The position numbers and the translations under genes are program-made. The notes beneath the pieces were generated by a model. The model was given only the letters and a program-made list of their open reading frames with translations, did no database searches and was not told where the DNA came from. DNA of 14,949 bases. Origin: CAYLYM01 sp964387645 (GTDB taxonomy: Bacteria > Calditrichota > Calditrichia > RBG-13-44-9). Location: NCBI GenBank assembly GCA_964387645.1, contig CAYLYM010000095.1, forward strand, positions 1 to 14,949, written 5' to 3'. Of this stretch, positions 1-6,456 are shown one piece after another (positions within the stretch are counted from its first letter, which is position 1; each line of letters starts with the position of its first letter).

Positions 1-180
1 TAAAGATGTTGGCAAAGTCGTTTGAACAAGAATTTCATTTTGGGAAGATTTTGATTGCTTTTGTGCAAGGGTTCTTGAAGTTTCCTTTTGTGCCGACTGA
101 GTAGACGTTTGACTCGATTCTTTTTTGCTACAACCAGTTAATAGAAAAATGATGAGCAAAAATAGGACAACAAAACGCAT
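1..180 (-). CDS. Lipoprotein, N-terminal part only (runs off the window)
   Basis: Reading the minus strand from the ATG at 180-178 gives 60 codons without a stop to the window edge, so the gene is partial. The product starts MRFVVLFLLIIFLLTGCSKK: a short basic start, a hydrophobic stretch of about 12 residues and a lipobox L-T-G-C with the acceptor cysteine at residue 17. After it comes a Ser/Gln/Lys/Thr-rich linker (residues 18-48), typical of the flexible tether of bacterial lipoproteins. A strong SD (AGGAGG) lies just before the start. Expected location is the outer or inner membrane, facing the periplasm. The functional domain is outside the window. A short tether followed by a strand-like segment (from about residue 49) would suit the periplasmic adaptor of an RND efflux pump, but many lipoprotein families begin this way and I do not assign one. 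Confidence 0.8.
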   Translation of the reverse strand, partial: MRFVVLFLLIIFLLTGCSKKESSQTSTQSAQKETSRTLAQKQSKSSQNEILVQTTLPTSL

Positions 181-183
181 CGT

Positions 184-190
184 ACCTCCT
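184..190 (-). promoter_or_regulatory. Ribosome binding site of the minus-strand lipoprotein
   Basis: On the minus strand AGGAGGT reads directly upstream of the ATG at 180-178, with four bases between AGGAGG and the start codon. It is a near-perfect anti-16S match and fixes the start and strand of this truncated gene. Confidence 0.75.
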
Positions 191-191
191 T

Positions 192-229
192 TACTTCTAA
201 TAAAAATGACTACTTCTAATAAAAATGAC
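192..229. repeat. Perfect 19-bp tandem duplication upstream of the lipoprotein gene
   Basis: The unit TACTTCTAATAAAAATGAC occurs twice with no gap and no mismatch, at 192-210 and 211-229. It begins two bases upstream of the lipoprotein SD site, so it lies in that gene's 5' leader or promoter. The exact identity suggests a recent duplication, since the surrounding AT-rich sequence shows no other long exact repeat. Confidence 0.9.
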
Positions 230-436
230 AATTAAAATATTTTCTAAAAAGAAATATAAATGAGCAATCGTGGATATTACAAATATAAATTAAAGTTTTA
301 TCGACGCCAGTTTAAATGAAAGAATAAATCTTTATCTTTATATTTTGTTTTATTTCAAGTATATTTAAAGTTCTTAAATGGATTGTTAAATTCTTTAGAT
401 ATCTTTTTTTCGAGAAAAATACAAAAAAGAAATTAA

Positions 437-448
437 AAACCATGGTTT
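437..448. promoter_or_regulatory. 12-bp perfect palindrome, possible operator
   Basis: AAACCATGGTTT equals its own reverse complement over all 12 bases and has a GC-containing core within an AT-rich divergent intergenic region. Such a dyad could bind a dimeric regulator of one or both flanking units. There is no T-run after it, so it is not a terminator. A single copy with no recognised consensus makes operator function an inference only. Confidence 0.35.
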
Positions 449-626
449 ATCCATAATAATTTTTTCATAATAAAATAAGAAGTACTTTTATATTAATTTT
501 TTATTGTAAACAATTTTTTCCGAAATTAGTAAAATATAAAACAATATATATGAAAAATTCGAGCAGATAATATACTTGAATTCAATATAGATTTTAATTA
601 GTTTTTTTGATATTATAGGTCATAGA

Positions 627-881
627 ATGGTTAAAAATAATTCTTTATATGAAGAAAACCGAAGAATTCGTCGATTACAGCTATTGGTTAATTTAACTCT
701 ACAAGATATTTATCAAAATCCTGAAATGGACTTTGAAGAAGGTTTAAGGATCATAAATCAGTTAAGAGTCATTACTGGTCGGTTATTTCCGGGAAAAGAA
801 GGTGTATTTGATTTAATTTATAAGCCCAGAATTATGAGAGCGTTATTCGAAAATGGAATTATTAAAATTTCATCTAATTAA
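627..881 (+). CDS. Small conserved-looking hypothetical protein (84 aa) upstream of rel
   Basis: I do not recognise this family. The protein is soluble and mostly helix-forming, with no signal peptide, membrane segment or cysteine. Residues 8-28 are basic and amphipathic (E-E-N-R-R-I-R-R-L-Q-L-L), residues 33-50 form a second helix (EEGLRIINQLRVI), and the end contains a G-R-L-F-P-G-K turn and a K-P-R-I-M-R-A-L helix. The ATG at 627 has only a weak AGGT (617-620) six bases upstream. Codon use and composition match the next gene, and the 37-base gap to rel suggests co-transcription. The many Arg/Lys residues would allow nucleic-acid binding, but I assign no function. That it is a real gene rests on size, co-direction with rel and balanced composition. 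Confidence 0.65.
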   Translation: MVKNNSLYEENRRIRRLQLLVNLTLQDIYQNPEMDFEEGLRIINQLRVITGRLFPGKEGVFDLIYKPRIMRALFENGIIKISSN

Positions 882-918
882 ATGGGAATGTGTTAATAAA
901 TATTGATTGATGTAGAAT

Positions 919-3135
919 ATGATTAGAATAGACGAAAATGATCCTGAATATATTTCTCATTTAGAAAAATTTAGCAAACCTTATGATGAACTTATAGAAA
1001 CAATTTGCGGATACCACCCTAATTTAAATAGAGAGTTGTTAGATAAAGCATATAAATTCGGTATCTGGGCTCATCGGGATCAGATCCGAGATTCCGGGGA
1101 GCCTTATTTTGAACACTGCTTGAGCGTAGCAAAAATACTATCAGAATTAAAAATGGATAGCACCACCATTGCGGCCGGTTTATTGCATGATGTGGTAGAA
1201 GATACTGTATTTACGTTGCAAGATATTGAAGAAATTTTTAACAGGGATATCGCTAATTTAGTTAATGGAGTTACTAAAATTACTGAGATTAGCGGAAGGA
1301 AATCTAGCAGTTTTGAAGTTCGTCAGGCAGAAACTTACCGTAAAATGCTCCTCTCCATGACCAACGACATTCGCGTAATAATTATCAAATTTGCTGATCG
1401 GTTACATAATATGCGCACATTACAACATATTCCTGCTCCCAACAGGCGTTTACGTATTGCATTGGAGACTAGAGATGTTTATGCGCCTTTAGCTCATCGT
1501 TTTGGTATGGCACGTTTAAAAAGCGAATTAGAGGATCTGGCATTTAAATTTATAGATAATAAAGCTTATACTGAGTTGGCACGAAGTCTGAATGAAAAAA
1601 GAGAAGAAAGAGAGAATTATATTCAAAATATTATTAAACCAATAAAAAAAGAATTGGAAGAACATGGAATTAAGGCAGAAGTGCAGGGACGCCCCAAGCA
1701 TCTTTACAGTATCTATAAAAAAATGAAAACTCGCAATAAGCCACTTGAAGAAATATATGATCTTTTTGCCATTAGAATTATTGTTGAGGATGTTGCGCAA
1801 TGCTATTATGTTCTGGGTATTGTTCATAACTTATTTATTCCGGTTTATGAGAGATTCAAAGATTATATTGCTATGCCCAAATTCAATGGATATCAGTCAT
1901 TACATACAACAGTGGTTGATAAATCGGGTAGGATGCTGGAAATCCAAATTCGTACCTGGGAAATGCATCGAATCGCTGAAATGGGAATTGCAGCACATTG
2001 GCGATATAAAGAAGGCAAAAATTTAGAAAAAAATGATGATATTGATAATAAATTAGTATGGGTACGTCAATTATTGGAACAATATGATGGTGAAACTGTT
2101 GATGCAAAGGACTTTCTAGATAGTTTAAAGATTAATCTTTATCAAGATGAAGTTTTTGTTTTCACACCAAAAGGTGATGTAATAAAACTTCCAAAAGGTT
2201 CTACACCTGTTGATTTTGCTTTTGCAGTTCATACAAGTATTGGCATGCATTGCATCGGTGCCAAGGTCAATGGAAAAATAGTACCTTTAAAATATCAGTT
2301 AAATAGTGGGGATCAGGTTGAAATTATTACCAGTCAAAATCAACATCCGAATCAGGATTGGTTAACGTTTGTAAAAACTGCCAAAGCCCGGCATCGTATT
2401 CGCAAGTATTTAAGGGAAGTGCAATTTGAACATAGTGTAAAGTTAGGCGACGAAATTTTACAGAAATATTCTAAACGTTATCATTTAAAAGTAAGTGATG
2501 AAAAATTAGAAGAAATTGCTAATAATTTACATTATGATGATGCAAAACAATTAAGGGCGGCTATTGGTCGAGGTGAGATTTCGATTGAAAAAATATTCTC
2601 ATTTTTAACTGATGAGAAATTAAAAGAACCCAAATACAATCTCTTTACAAAAATTTTAAAGCGGGGAAGAAAACATTCTGCTATTCAGGTGGATGGTGTT
2701 GATAACATGGTAGTCCATATTGGTAAATGTTGTCAACCTGTTCCAGGAGATGAAATCATCGGATACATTTCTAGGGGAAAAGGGATTACCATACATCGAA
2801 CAAATTGTCCTAATATATCTAGATTGATCGAAAAAAAGGATCGTACGATCCCGGTTAATTGGAATGTGGAAGCGGAAGAACAATTCAAGGTTCAATTAGC
2901 CATACTGGGAGAAGATCGTAAGAATTTTTTGAGAGATATAACACAGGCCATTTCTGTTCATAATACTAACATTCTTCATATTGATTTTACATCTAAAGAT
3001 AAATTAGTCGTAGGTAAATTGGTCATTGAAGTGAAGAACCTTCCACATCTCACCCGAATTATCCAATCTATTAGCAAAGTAAATGGAATGCTTAGTGTTG
3101 AGCGAGTTGAAGGATTTAGTAAAAAAAGAAGATAA
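919..3135 (+). CDS. rel: Bifunctional (p)ppGpp synthetase/hydrolase (RelA/SpoT homologue)
   Basis: Makes and degrades the alarmone (p)ppGpp from GTP/GDP and ATP, driving the stringent response on the ribosome. Its 738 residues are normal for long RSH proteins. Domains in order: HD hydrolase (about 35-200), with H66, the H90-D91 pair, E94-D95 and the F-A-D-R-L-H-N-M-R-T segment (158-167); synthetase (about 250-365), with R312-F-K-D315 followed by P-K-F-N-G-Y-Q-S-L-H-T (320-330); TGS (about 410-472); helical region; zinc-finger-like segment with C604-C605 and C630; and C-terminal ACT (about 655-738). The intact HD motif implies active hydrolase. The RxKD form at 312-315 is the one known in bifunctional enzymes, whereas RelA-type synthetase-only enzymes carry ExDD. 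An in-frame stop at 913-915 makes ATG 919 the first possible start, though its SD is weak. greA follows after 20 bases, so both are probably one operon. Confidence 0.96.
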   Translation: MIRIDENDPEYISHLEKFSKPYDELIETICGYHPNLNRELLDKAYKFGIWAHRDQIRDSGEPYFEHCLSVAKILSELKMDSTTIAAGLLHDVVEDTVFTLQDIEEIFNRDIANLVNGVTKITEISGRKSSSFEVRQAETYRKMLLSMTNDIRVIIIKFADRLHNMRTLQHIPAPNRRLRIALETRDVYAPLAHRFGMARLKSELEDLAFKFIDNKAYTELARSLNEKREERENYIQNIIKPIKKELEEHGIKAEVQGRPKHLYSIYKKMKTRNKPLEEIYDLFAIRIIVEDVAQCYYVLGIVHNLFIPVYERFKDYIAMPKFNGYQSLHTTVVDKSGRMLEIQIRTWEMHRIAEMGIAAHWRYKEGKNLEKNDDIDNKLVWVRQLLEQYDGETVDAKDFLDSLKINLYQDEVFVFTPKGDVIKLPKGSTPVDFAFAVHTSIGMHCIGAKVNGKIVPLKYQLNSGDQVEIITSQNQHPNQDWLTFVKTAKARHRIRKYLREVQFEHSVKLGDEILQKYSKRYHLKVSDEKLEEIANNLHYDDAKQLRAAIGRGEISIEKIFSFLTDEKLKEPKYNLFTKILKRGRKHSAIQVDGVDNMVVHIGKCCQPVPGDEIIGYISRGKGITIHRTNCPNISRLIEKKDRTIPVNWNVEAEEQFKVQLAILGEDRKNFLRDITQAISVHNTNILHIDFTSKDKLVVGKLVIEVKNLPHLTRIIQSISKVNGMLSVERVEGFSKKRR

Positions 3136-3155
3136 AAAATTAAGAGGAGAACTGA

Positions 3156-3635
3156 ATGGCGGACTATATTTATCTATCCAAAGAGGGGTATGAAAAATTG
3201 AAAAACGAATTGGCAGAATTAAAGCAGGTGAAACGTCCTGAATTATCTAAGAAAATTTCTGAAGCCCGCGATTTTGGTGATCTGCGAGAGAATGCTGAAT
3301 ATCATGCTGCAAAAGAAGCATTAGCATTATTGGAAAATCGTATTACAAAACTTGAACAGACTTTAAGAAGAGCAAAGATTTTAAATAAAGAAGACCTGGC
3401 GAAAAATAAAATAACCATTCTAACCCGGGTCAGACTGAAAGATCTAGTAAAAAATGTAGAAGTAGAGTATACATTGGTTTCTCCTGAGGAATCTGATTTC
3501 AAACAAAAAAAGATTTCTACTACCTCTCCAGTAGGTAAATCTCTTCTGGGTAAAAAAGTAGGTGATGTAGTTGAAATAAAAGTTCCAGCAGGTATTTTAA
3601 AGTATGAAATTTTAAATATTCAACCATTAATTTAA
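3156..3635 (+). CDS. greA: Transcription elongation factor GreA
   Basis: Enters the secondary channel of backtracked RNA polymerase and stimulates cleavage of the 3' end of the transcript, restarting elongation. Its 159 residues match the family. The N-terminal coiled coil spans about 1-75 and carries the tip motif D-F-G-D-L-R-E-N-A-E-Y-H-A-A-K-E (39-54), whose acidic D42 and E45 correspond to the Mg-binding tip of E. coli GreA. The FKBP-like C-terminal domain spans about 80-159 and contains V-S-P-E-E-S-D near 108-114 and the T-S-P-V-G-K-S-L-L-G-K-K segment near 123-134. An AGAGGAGA SD lies upstream of the ATG. The 20-base gap after rel indicates co-transcription, linking the stringent response with transcript rescue. 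A GreB assignment is less likely given the tip motif and the absence of GreB-type sequence. Confidence 0.95.
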   Translation: MADYIYLSKEGYEKLKNELAELKQVKRPELSKKISEARDFGDLRENAEYHAAKEALALLENRITKLEQTLRRAKILNKEDLAKNKITILTRVRLKDLVKNVEVEYTLVSPEESDFKQKKISTTSPVGKSLLGKKVGDVVEIKVPAGILKYEILNIQPLI

Positions 3636-3681
3636 TGTAACTTATTGAAAAAATCTTCGTTTTATTAATAGTCTGAATTTT

Positions 3682-3687
3682 GGAGGG
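3682..3687 (+). promoter_or_regulatory. Ribosome binding site that sets the PspC start
   Basis: GGAGGG ends four bases before the ATG at 3692. A longer reading from TTG 3680 would overlap this site, so the ATG is the natural start. Confidence 0.75.
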
Positions 3688-3691
3688 TGTT

Positions 3692-4342
3692 ATGACTGAA
3701 GAAACAAAAACTTTGAAACGGTTATACAGATCTCAATCAGACCGATTTGTGGGTGGAGTTTGTGGAGGTTTAGGTGAATATTTTAAAGTAGATGCTAATA
3801 TCTTTAGGATATTATTTGTTGTTTTTACTTTTATTGGTGGAATTGGAATTATTCTGTATATTGCTTCTTTGATAATCGTTCCAGAAAATCCATCAGATTC
3901 TAATATTGAAGAAAGCTCCAGAAGAGACAAAACCATTTTTTGGGCGTGGCTCTGTATTATAGCTGGTGTAGCCCTTTTATTACGGGAATTTGGTCTATTT
4001 AACTATATTCAGTTCTGGCATATTCCCTGGTCCAGTATATGGGCAATATTTTTAATAATCATTGGTATTGTTTTGATTATTTCAGCAAACAGACCTGCAA
4101 AAAGTGGGGAAGAATCAGATTCTGAACAGATTTATTTTCCGGAGTTAAACAAAATTTTTAGAATAAAGGAAAACCGAATGCTTGCTGGAGTATGTGCTGG
4201 TATAGCTGAGTATTTCAAAATTGATCCTTCTATTGTAAGAATCTTGTGGATTTTAGGAACTTTGGCTTCTGTTGGTTTAGGAATTCTTATTTATATAATT
4301 CTTATTTTTGTCTTCCCTGTAAAACACAGTAAAAATCAATAA
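3692..4342 (+). CDS. Membrane protein with two PspC domains flanking a LiaI/LiaF-like pair of helices
   Basis: The 216-residue product begins at ATG 3692 behind a strong SD. Residues 8-64 form a PspC domain: basic L-K-R-L-Y-R-S, then R-F-V-G-G-V-C-G-G-L-G-E-Y-F (18-31) and a hydrophobic helix ending I-I-V-P. Residues 157-210 form a second copy: R-M-L-A-G-V-C-A-G-I-A-E-Y-F (162-175), then a membrane helix ending F-V-F-P. Between them are two membrane helices (about 81-97 and 114-132), the second of the W-x-x-I-W-A-I-F-L-I-I-I-G-I-V-L type seen in LiaI/LiaF-like membrane proteins. PspC proteins sense or transmit inner-membrane stress; in E. coli PspC works with PspB/PspA. No PspA, PspB or PspF lies in this window. 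The next gene follows after 11 bases, so both are surely co-expressed. The family call is firm, the exact signalling role is not. Confidence 0.88.
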   Translation: MTEETKTLKRLYRSQSDRFVGGVCGGLGEYFKVDANIFRILFVVFTFIGGIGIILYIASLIIVPENPSDSNIEESSRRDKTIFWAWLCIIAGVALLLREFGLFNYIQFWHIPWSSIWAIFLIIIGIVLIISANRPAKSGEESDSEQIYFPELNKIFRIKENRMLAGVCAGIAEYFKIDPSIVRILWILGTLASVGLGILIYIILIFVFPVKHSKNQ

Positions 4343-4353
4343 AGAAGATACAT

Positions 4354-4863
4354 ATGAAAAATTCAAAAATTTCTGGAATAATTCTAATACTTGTTGGAAT
4401 TTTTATCTTTCTCCATAACTGGAACTATAATCTCTTCCAATGGAGGTGGGCCTGGAATATTGGAATCTTGGTTTTTGGAATCATCATTTTTCTAAAAGCT
4501 ATTACAGATTCTCGGCGACAAGGATTGTTTTGGGGAAGTTTTTTATCTCTACTCGGAATATACTTAACATTAGGAACGTTTAATTTATTTTGGATAAGTA
4601 GAGGATTAACTATTATTATGGTTTTTATATTTTTAGGTATTTCTTTTTATATGATGTTTTTCTTTAAAACAAAAAAATTATTACATTTTCTTTTTGGTTT
4701 ATTCTTTGTTGCAATAGGAATTTTTTTCTTTCTCATTTATTTTCAATTTTTACCACTTGAATATTTTTATGTAATGATGGATAGATATTGGCCGGTTCTA
4801 TTTATTGTATCTGGCTTATTCATTCTAATCAATTCCATCACAAAACAAGAATCTAAGACTTAA
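4354..4863 (+). CDS. LiaF/DUF5668-like multi-spanning membrane protein
   Basis: The 169-residue protein is almost wholly hydrophobic, with about six membrane helices (roughly 7-21, 34-50, 57-77, 84-104, 110-131, 143-161) and short basic loops. Two segments, W-R-W-A-W-N-I-G-I-L-V-F-G-I-I-I-F (30-46) and Y-W-P-V-L-F-I-V-S-G-L-F-I-L-I (145-159), follow the aromatic-then-glycine helix pattern of LiaI/LiaF-type transmembrane domains, and the preceding PspC protein has a related segment. There is no soluble C-terminal LiaF domain. The start has a weak AAGAAG SD; the 11-base gap implies a two-gene operon with the PspC gene. Likely role is a partner in envelope-stress sensing, which is inference from family and neighbour. 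Confidence 0.7.
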   Translation: MKNSKISGIILILVGIFIFLHNWNYNLFQWRWAWNIGILVFGIIIFLKAITDSRRQGLFWGSFLSLLGIYLTLGTFNLFWISRGLTIIMVFIFLGISFYMMFFFKTKKLLHFLFGLFFVAIGIFFFLIYFQFLPLEYFYVMMDRYWPVLFIVSGLFILINSITKQESKT

Positions 4864-5236
4864 AATTGCTATTTTATGACTGCCTGAAATTTGCTTAACA
4901 TTAAAATGAATTGATGTGGATAAATATAAATACAATTAGTAGAAAAATTGAATTTATACTAAACTCAATCTGAATTTTTATCAATTGTTCTCTGCAAACT
5001 ATTATTAAGACTTCTATCCAACAGCCAGCCTAAATAGGCTATTAGACCATATCCATTATAATTAAATTTGTCTTAAAATATATTTACCTACTCACTATTC
5101 CTTTATATTAGGTCTAATACCTTTAGTTCAAACTTAACATAAGATCCTTAAATTAAAGTGGATTGATATTGAACTTGACAAAAAACTGTTTTGTAAGATA
5201 AATTTGAAATCAGAATATAAATTTGTTGTTGCCAAC
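4864..5236. other. Long AT-rich intergenic region before the ArsR-family gene
   Basis: No plausible gene on either strand. A 6-bp AT hairpin (4861-4876) overlaps the stop codon of the upstream gene but lacks a T-run, so it is a poor terminator. Further on are a small dyad AGCCTA-AA-TAGGCT (5027-5040), a 9-bp inverted repeat TATTAGACC / GGTCTAATA (5040-5048 and 5111-5119) and a 7-bp inverted repeat AGTTCAA / TTGAACT (5125-5131 and 5169-5175). The last arm touches the -35 of the likely ArsR-gene promoter. These could form a structured leader or operator, or be chance in AT-rich DNA. Confidence 0.45.
5175..5203 (+). promoter_or_regulatory. Sigma-70-type promoter of the ArsR-family gene
   Basis: A perfect TTGACA (5175-5180) is followed at 16-17 bases by GATAAAT (5197-5203), an imperfect -10. 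Transcription would start near 5209-5212. That is downstream of the TTG at 5204 and upstream of the ATG at 5237, which supports the ATG as the translation start. The TTGAACT arm (5169-5175) of an inverted repeat abuts the -35, as expected for an autoregulatory operator, but this is unproven. Confidence 0.5.
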
Positions 5237-5554
5237 ATGATAGAGAATTTAGCAGAATTTTTTAAAGCTATTAGCGACCCAACGCGACTAAGGATTGTTA
5301 ATTTGTTATTACATAAAAATACCTTAAATGTCAATAATCTTGTGAACATTCTTGACTTACCGCAGAGTAAAGTTTCTCGGCATTTAGCTGTTTTAAGAAA
5401 TACGGGTTGGTTAACATTTATCAGGAGAGATAAATGGGTATATTATCGACTTAATTCACAATTAAATAAAGAGTTTTTGAATAGTCTTGAGATTTTATTT
5501 AAAACTCATCTTCAATTTGAGGCTGATTTAATAAAAGCTGATGAGTATTTATAA
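5237..5554 (+). CDS. ArsR-family winged-helix transcriptional regulator, without cysteines
   Basis: With the ATG at 5237 the product has 105 residues, the usual ArsR/SmtB length, and starts as these proteins do: M-I-E-N-L-A-E-F-F-K-A-I-S-D-P-T-R-L-R-I. The recognition helix is L-P-Q-S-K-V-S-R-H-L-A-V-L-R (about 41-54), followed by the wing I-R-R-D-K-W-V-Y-Y-R-L. The family are dimeric repressors released by metal or other signals. There is no cysteine anywhere, so the classic alpha-3 As/Cd/Pb thiolate site is absent and the signal is unknown. A C-terminal helix with H, E and D residues could still bind metal but shows no clean motif. A longer form from TTG 5204 adds 11 residues, but that TTG lies upstream of the likely transcription start. 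The ATG lacks an SD. Possible targets are itself and the cytochrome gene 178 bases downstream; no link is shown. Confidence 0.88.
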   Translation: MIENLAEFFKAISDPTRLRIVNLLLHKNTLNVNNLVNILDLPQSKVSRHLAVLRNTGWLTFIRRDKWVYYRLNSQLNKEFLNSLEILFKTHLQFEADLIKADEYL

Positions 5555-5732
5555 ATTTTTAATCAAATTATATTTAATATTGAAGAATAAAATTACAATA
5601 AACGTAAAAACGAGTTAAAAAATTATAGAATAATAGAATAATGGATAATTGAATATAATTAATAAATATTTTTCATTAATAAACATAAATTTATAAAATA
5701 TTACAAGCCTTAAAAATGAATAGGAGGAAAAT

Positions 5733-6269
5733 ATGAGATTTAAAAGTTGGTTGATATCTCTATTTATTATATTTTTATTTCTTAGTTTTTATGGTGTTTT
5801 TGCTCAGAGTAAAACCGCCAAATATATAGGTGCAAATAAGTGCAAAATGTGTCATAATTCTAAAAAAAGTGGCCAACAATTTAAAATTTGGCAATCATCG
5901 GCACATGCCAAAGCTTATAGGGAATTAACCTCTGAAAAAGCTAATGCAGTTGCCCAAGAACTTGGTATTGATAATCCACAAACAAGTGAAAAATGCTTAA
6001 AATGTCATGGAACAACTGGAGGAAAAGATCTTAAATTAGTTAAAGAAGGTGTAGGTTGTGAAAATTGTCATGGTCCTGGAAGTCTTTACAAATCAATGAA
6101 AGTGATGAAAGATATTGCAACAGGCAAAACAAAACCAGAAGACTTTGGTATGATAAAAGCTGGTGAAGAACAATGTAAAGAATGTCATAATCAAAATTCT
6201 CCTACATATAAGGAATTTGATTTTAAAACATTCTGGGCAAAAATAGCTCATCCAAGACCTACAGAATAG
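5733..6269 (+). CDS. Periplasmic tetraheme cytochrome c, c554 family
   Basis: The 178-residue product has an N-terminal signal peptide (residues 1-24, hydrophobic 8-23, likely cleaved after V-F-A) and four CxxCH heme-attachment motifs: C37-K-M-C-H41, C88-L-K-C-H92, C109-E-N-C-H113 and C148-K-E-C-H152. The context is typical of the cytochrome c554/c-prime family: Y-I-G-A-N-K-C before heme 1, W-Q-S-S-A-H-A-K-A-Y after it, and E-G-V-G-C-E-N-C-H-G-P-G at heme 3. H58 and the late H173 (A-H-P-R-P) are candidate distal axial ligands. It is probably an electron carrier or part of a periplasmic reductase chain; the partner is not in this window. A TAGGAGG SD lies seven bases before the ATG. The gene appears to be transcribed alone, with long AT-rich flanks. 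The attached hemes require a cytochrome c maturation system elsewhere in the genome. Confidence 0.9.
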   Translation: MRFKSWLISLFIIFLFLSFYGVFAQSKTAKYIGANKCKMCHNSKKSGQQFKIWQSSAHAKAYRELTSEKANAVAQELGIDNPQTSEKCLKCHGTTGGKDLKLVKEGVGCENCHGPGSLYKSMKVMKDIATGKTKPEDFGMIKAGEEQCKECHNQNSPTYKEFDFKTFWAKIAHPRPTE

Positions 6270-6413
6270 AACAAAACAATATTTCAAAAATTTAAAATGG
6301 CTTTTAATCATAAATCCTTTTTTTATGTTTCATCCATTTCCAGAAAATACTTTTGATAATAAATAATTGTCATTAAATTTTAATATTTAATAAGTTACGT
6401 TTCTTTGGATCGG

Positions 6414-6434
6414 ATTTCTGGTAATTTCAGAAAT
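6414..6434. promoter_or_regulatory. 7-bp inverted repeat upstream of the TPR gene
   Basis: ATTTCTG (6414-6420) and CAGAAAT (6428-6434) are exact inverse complements separated by seven bases. They end 11 bases before the AGGTGG SD of the TPR gene. This could be a leader hairpin or an operator dyad; there is no T-run, so it is not a terminator for the cytochrome gene. Confidence 0.35.
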
Positions 6435-6445
6435 AAAAATTAAAT

Positions 6446-6451
6446 AGGTGG
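6446..6451 (+). promoter_or_regulatory. Ribosome binding site implying a TTG start for the TPR gene
   Basis: AGGTGG lies five bases before TTG 6457. The longer reading would start at GTG 6448, which lies inside this SD site, so it is unlikely. Confidence 0.6.
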
Positions 6452-6456
6452 TTTTA

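Larger units (their letters stand above)
181..626. other. Divergent intergenic region, 446 bases, no gene seen
   Basis: A very AT-rich stretch between the minus-strand lipoprotein and the + strand 84-residue gene. I see no convincing ORF on either strand, and no tRNA or obvious riboswitch. It holds the SD site and tandem duplication of the lipoprotein gene, a 12-bp palindrome at 437-448 and many A/T runs. Promoters for both divergent units must lie here, but I could not find a -35/-10 pair with good spacing. Stops in all frames and low complexity argue against a decayed gene. Confidence 0.6.

Noticed and set aside
5134..5349. Minus-strand 71-codon frame overlapping the ArsR-family gene
   Set aside because: No SD, not a recognisable protein, and it overlaps a clear regulator gene and its promoter.
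5620..5650. Short direct repeats of AGAATAAT before the cytochrome gene
   Set aside because: Only two short AT-rich units; expected by chance in this composition.
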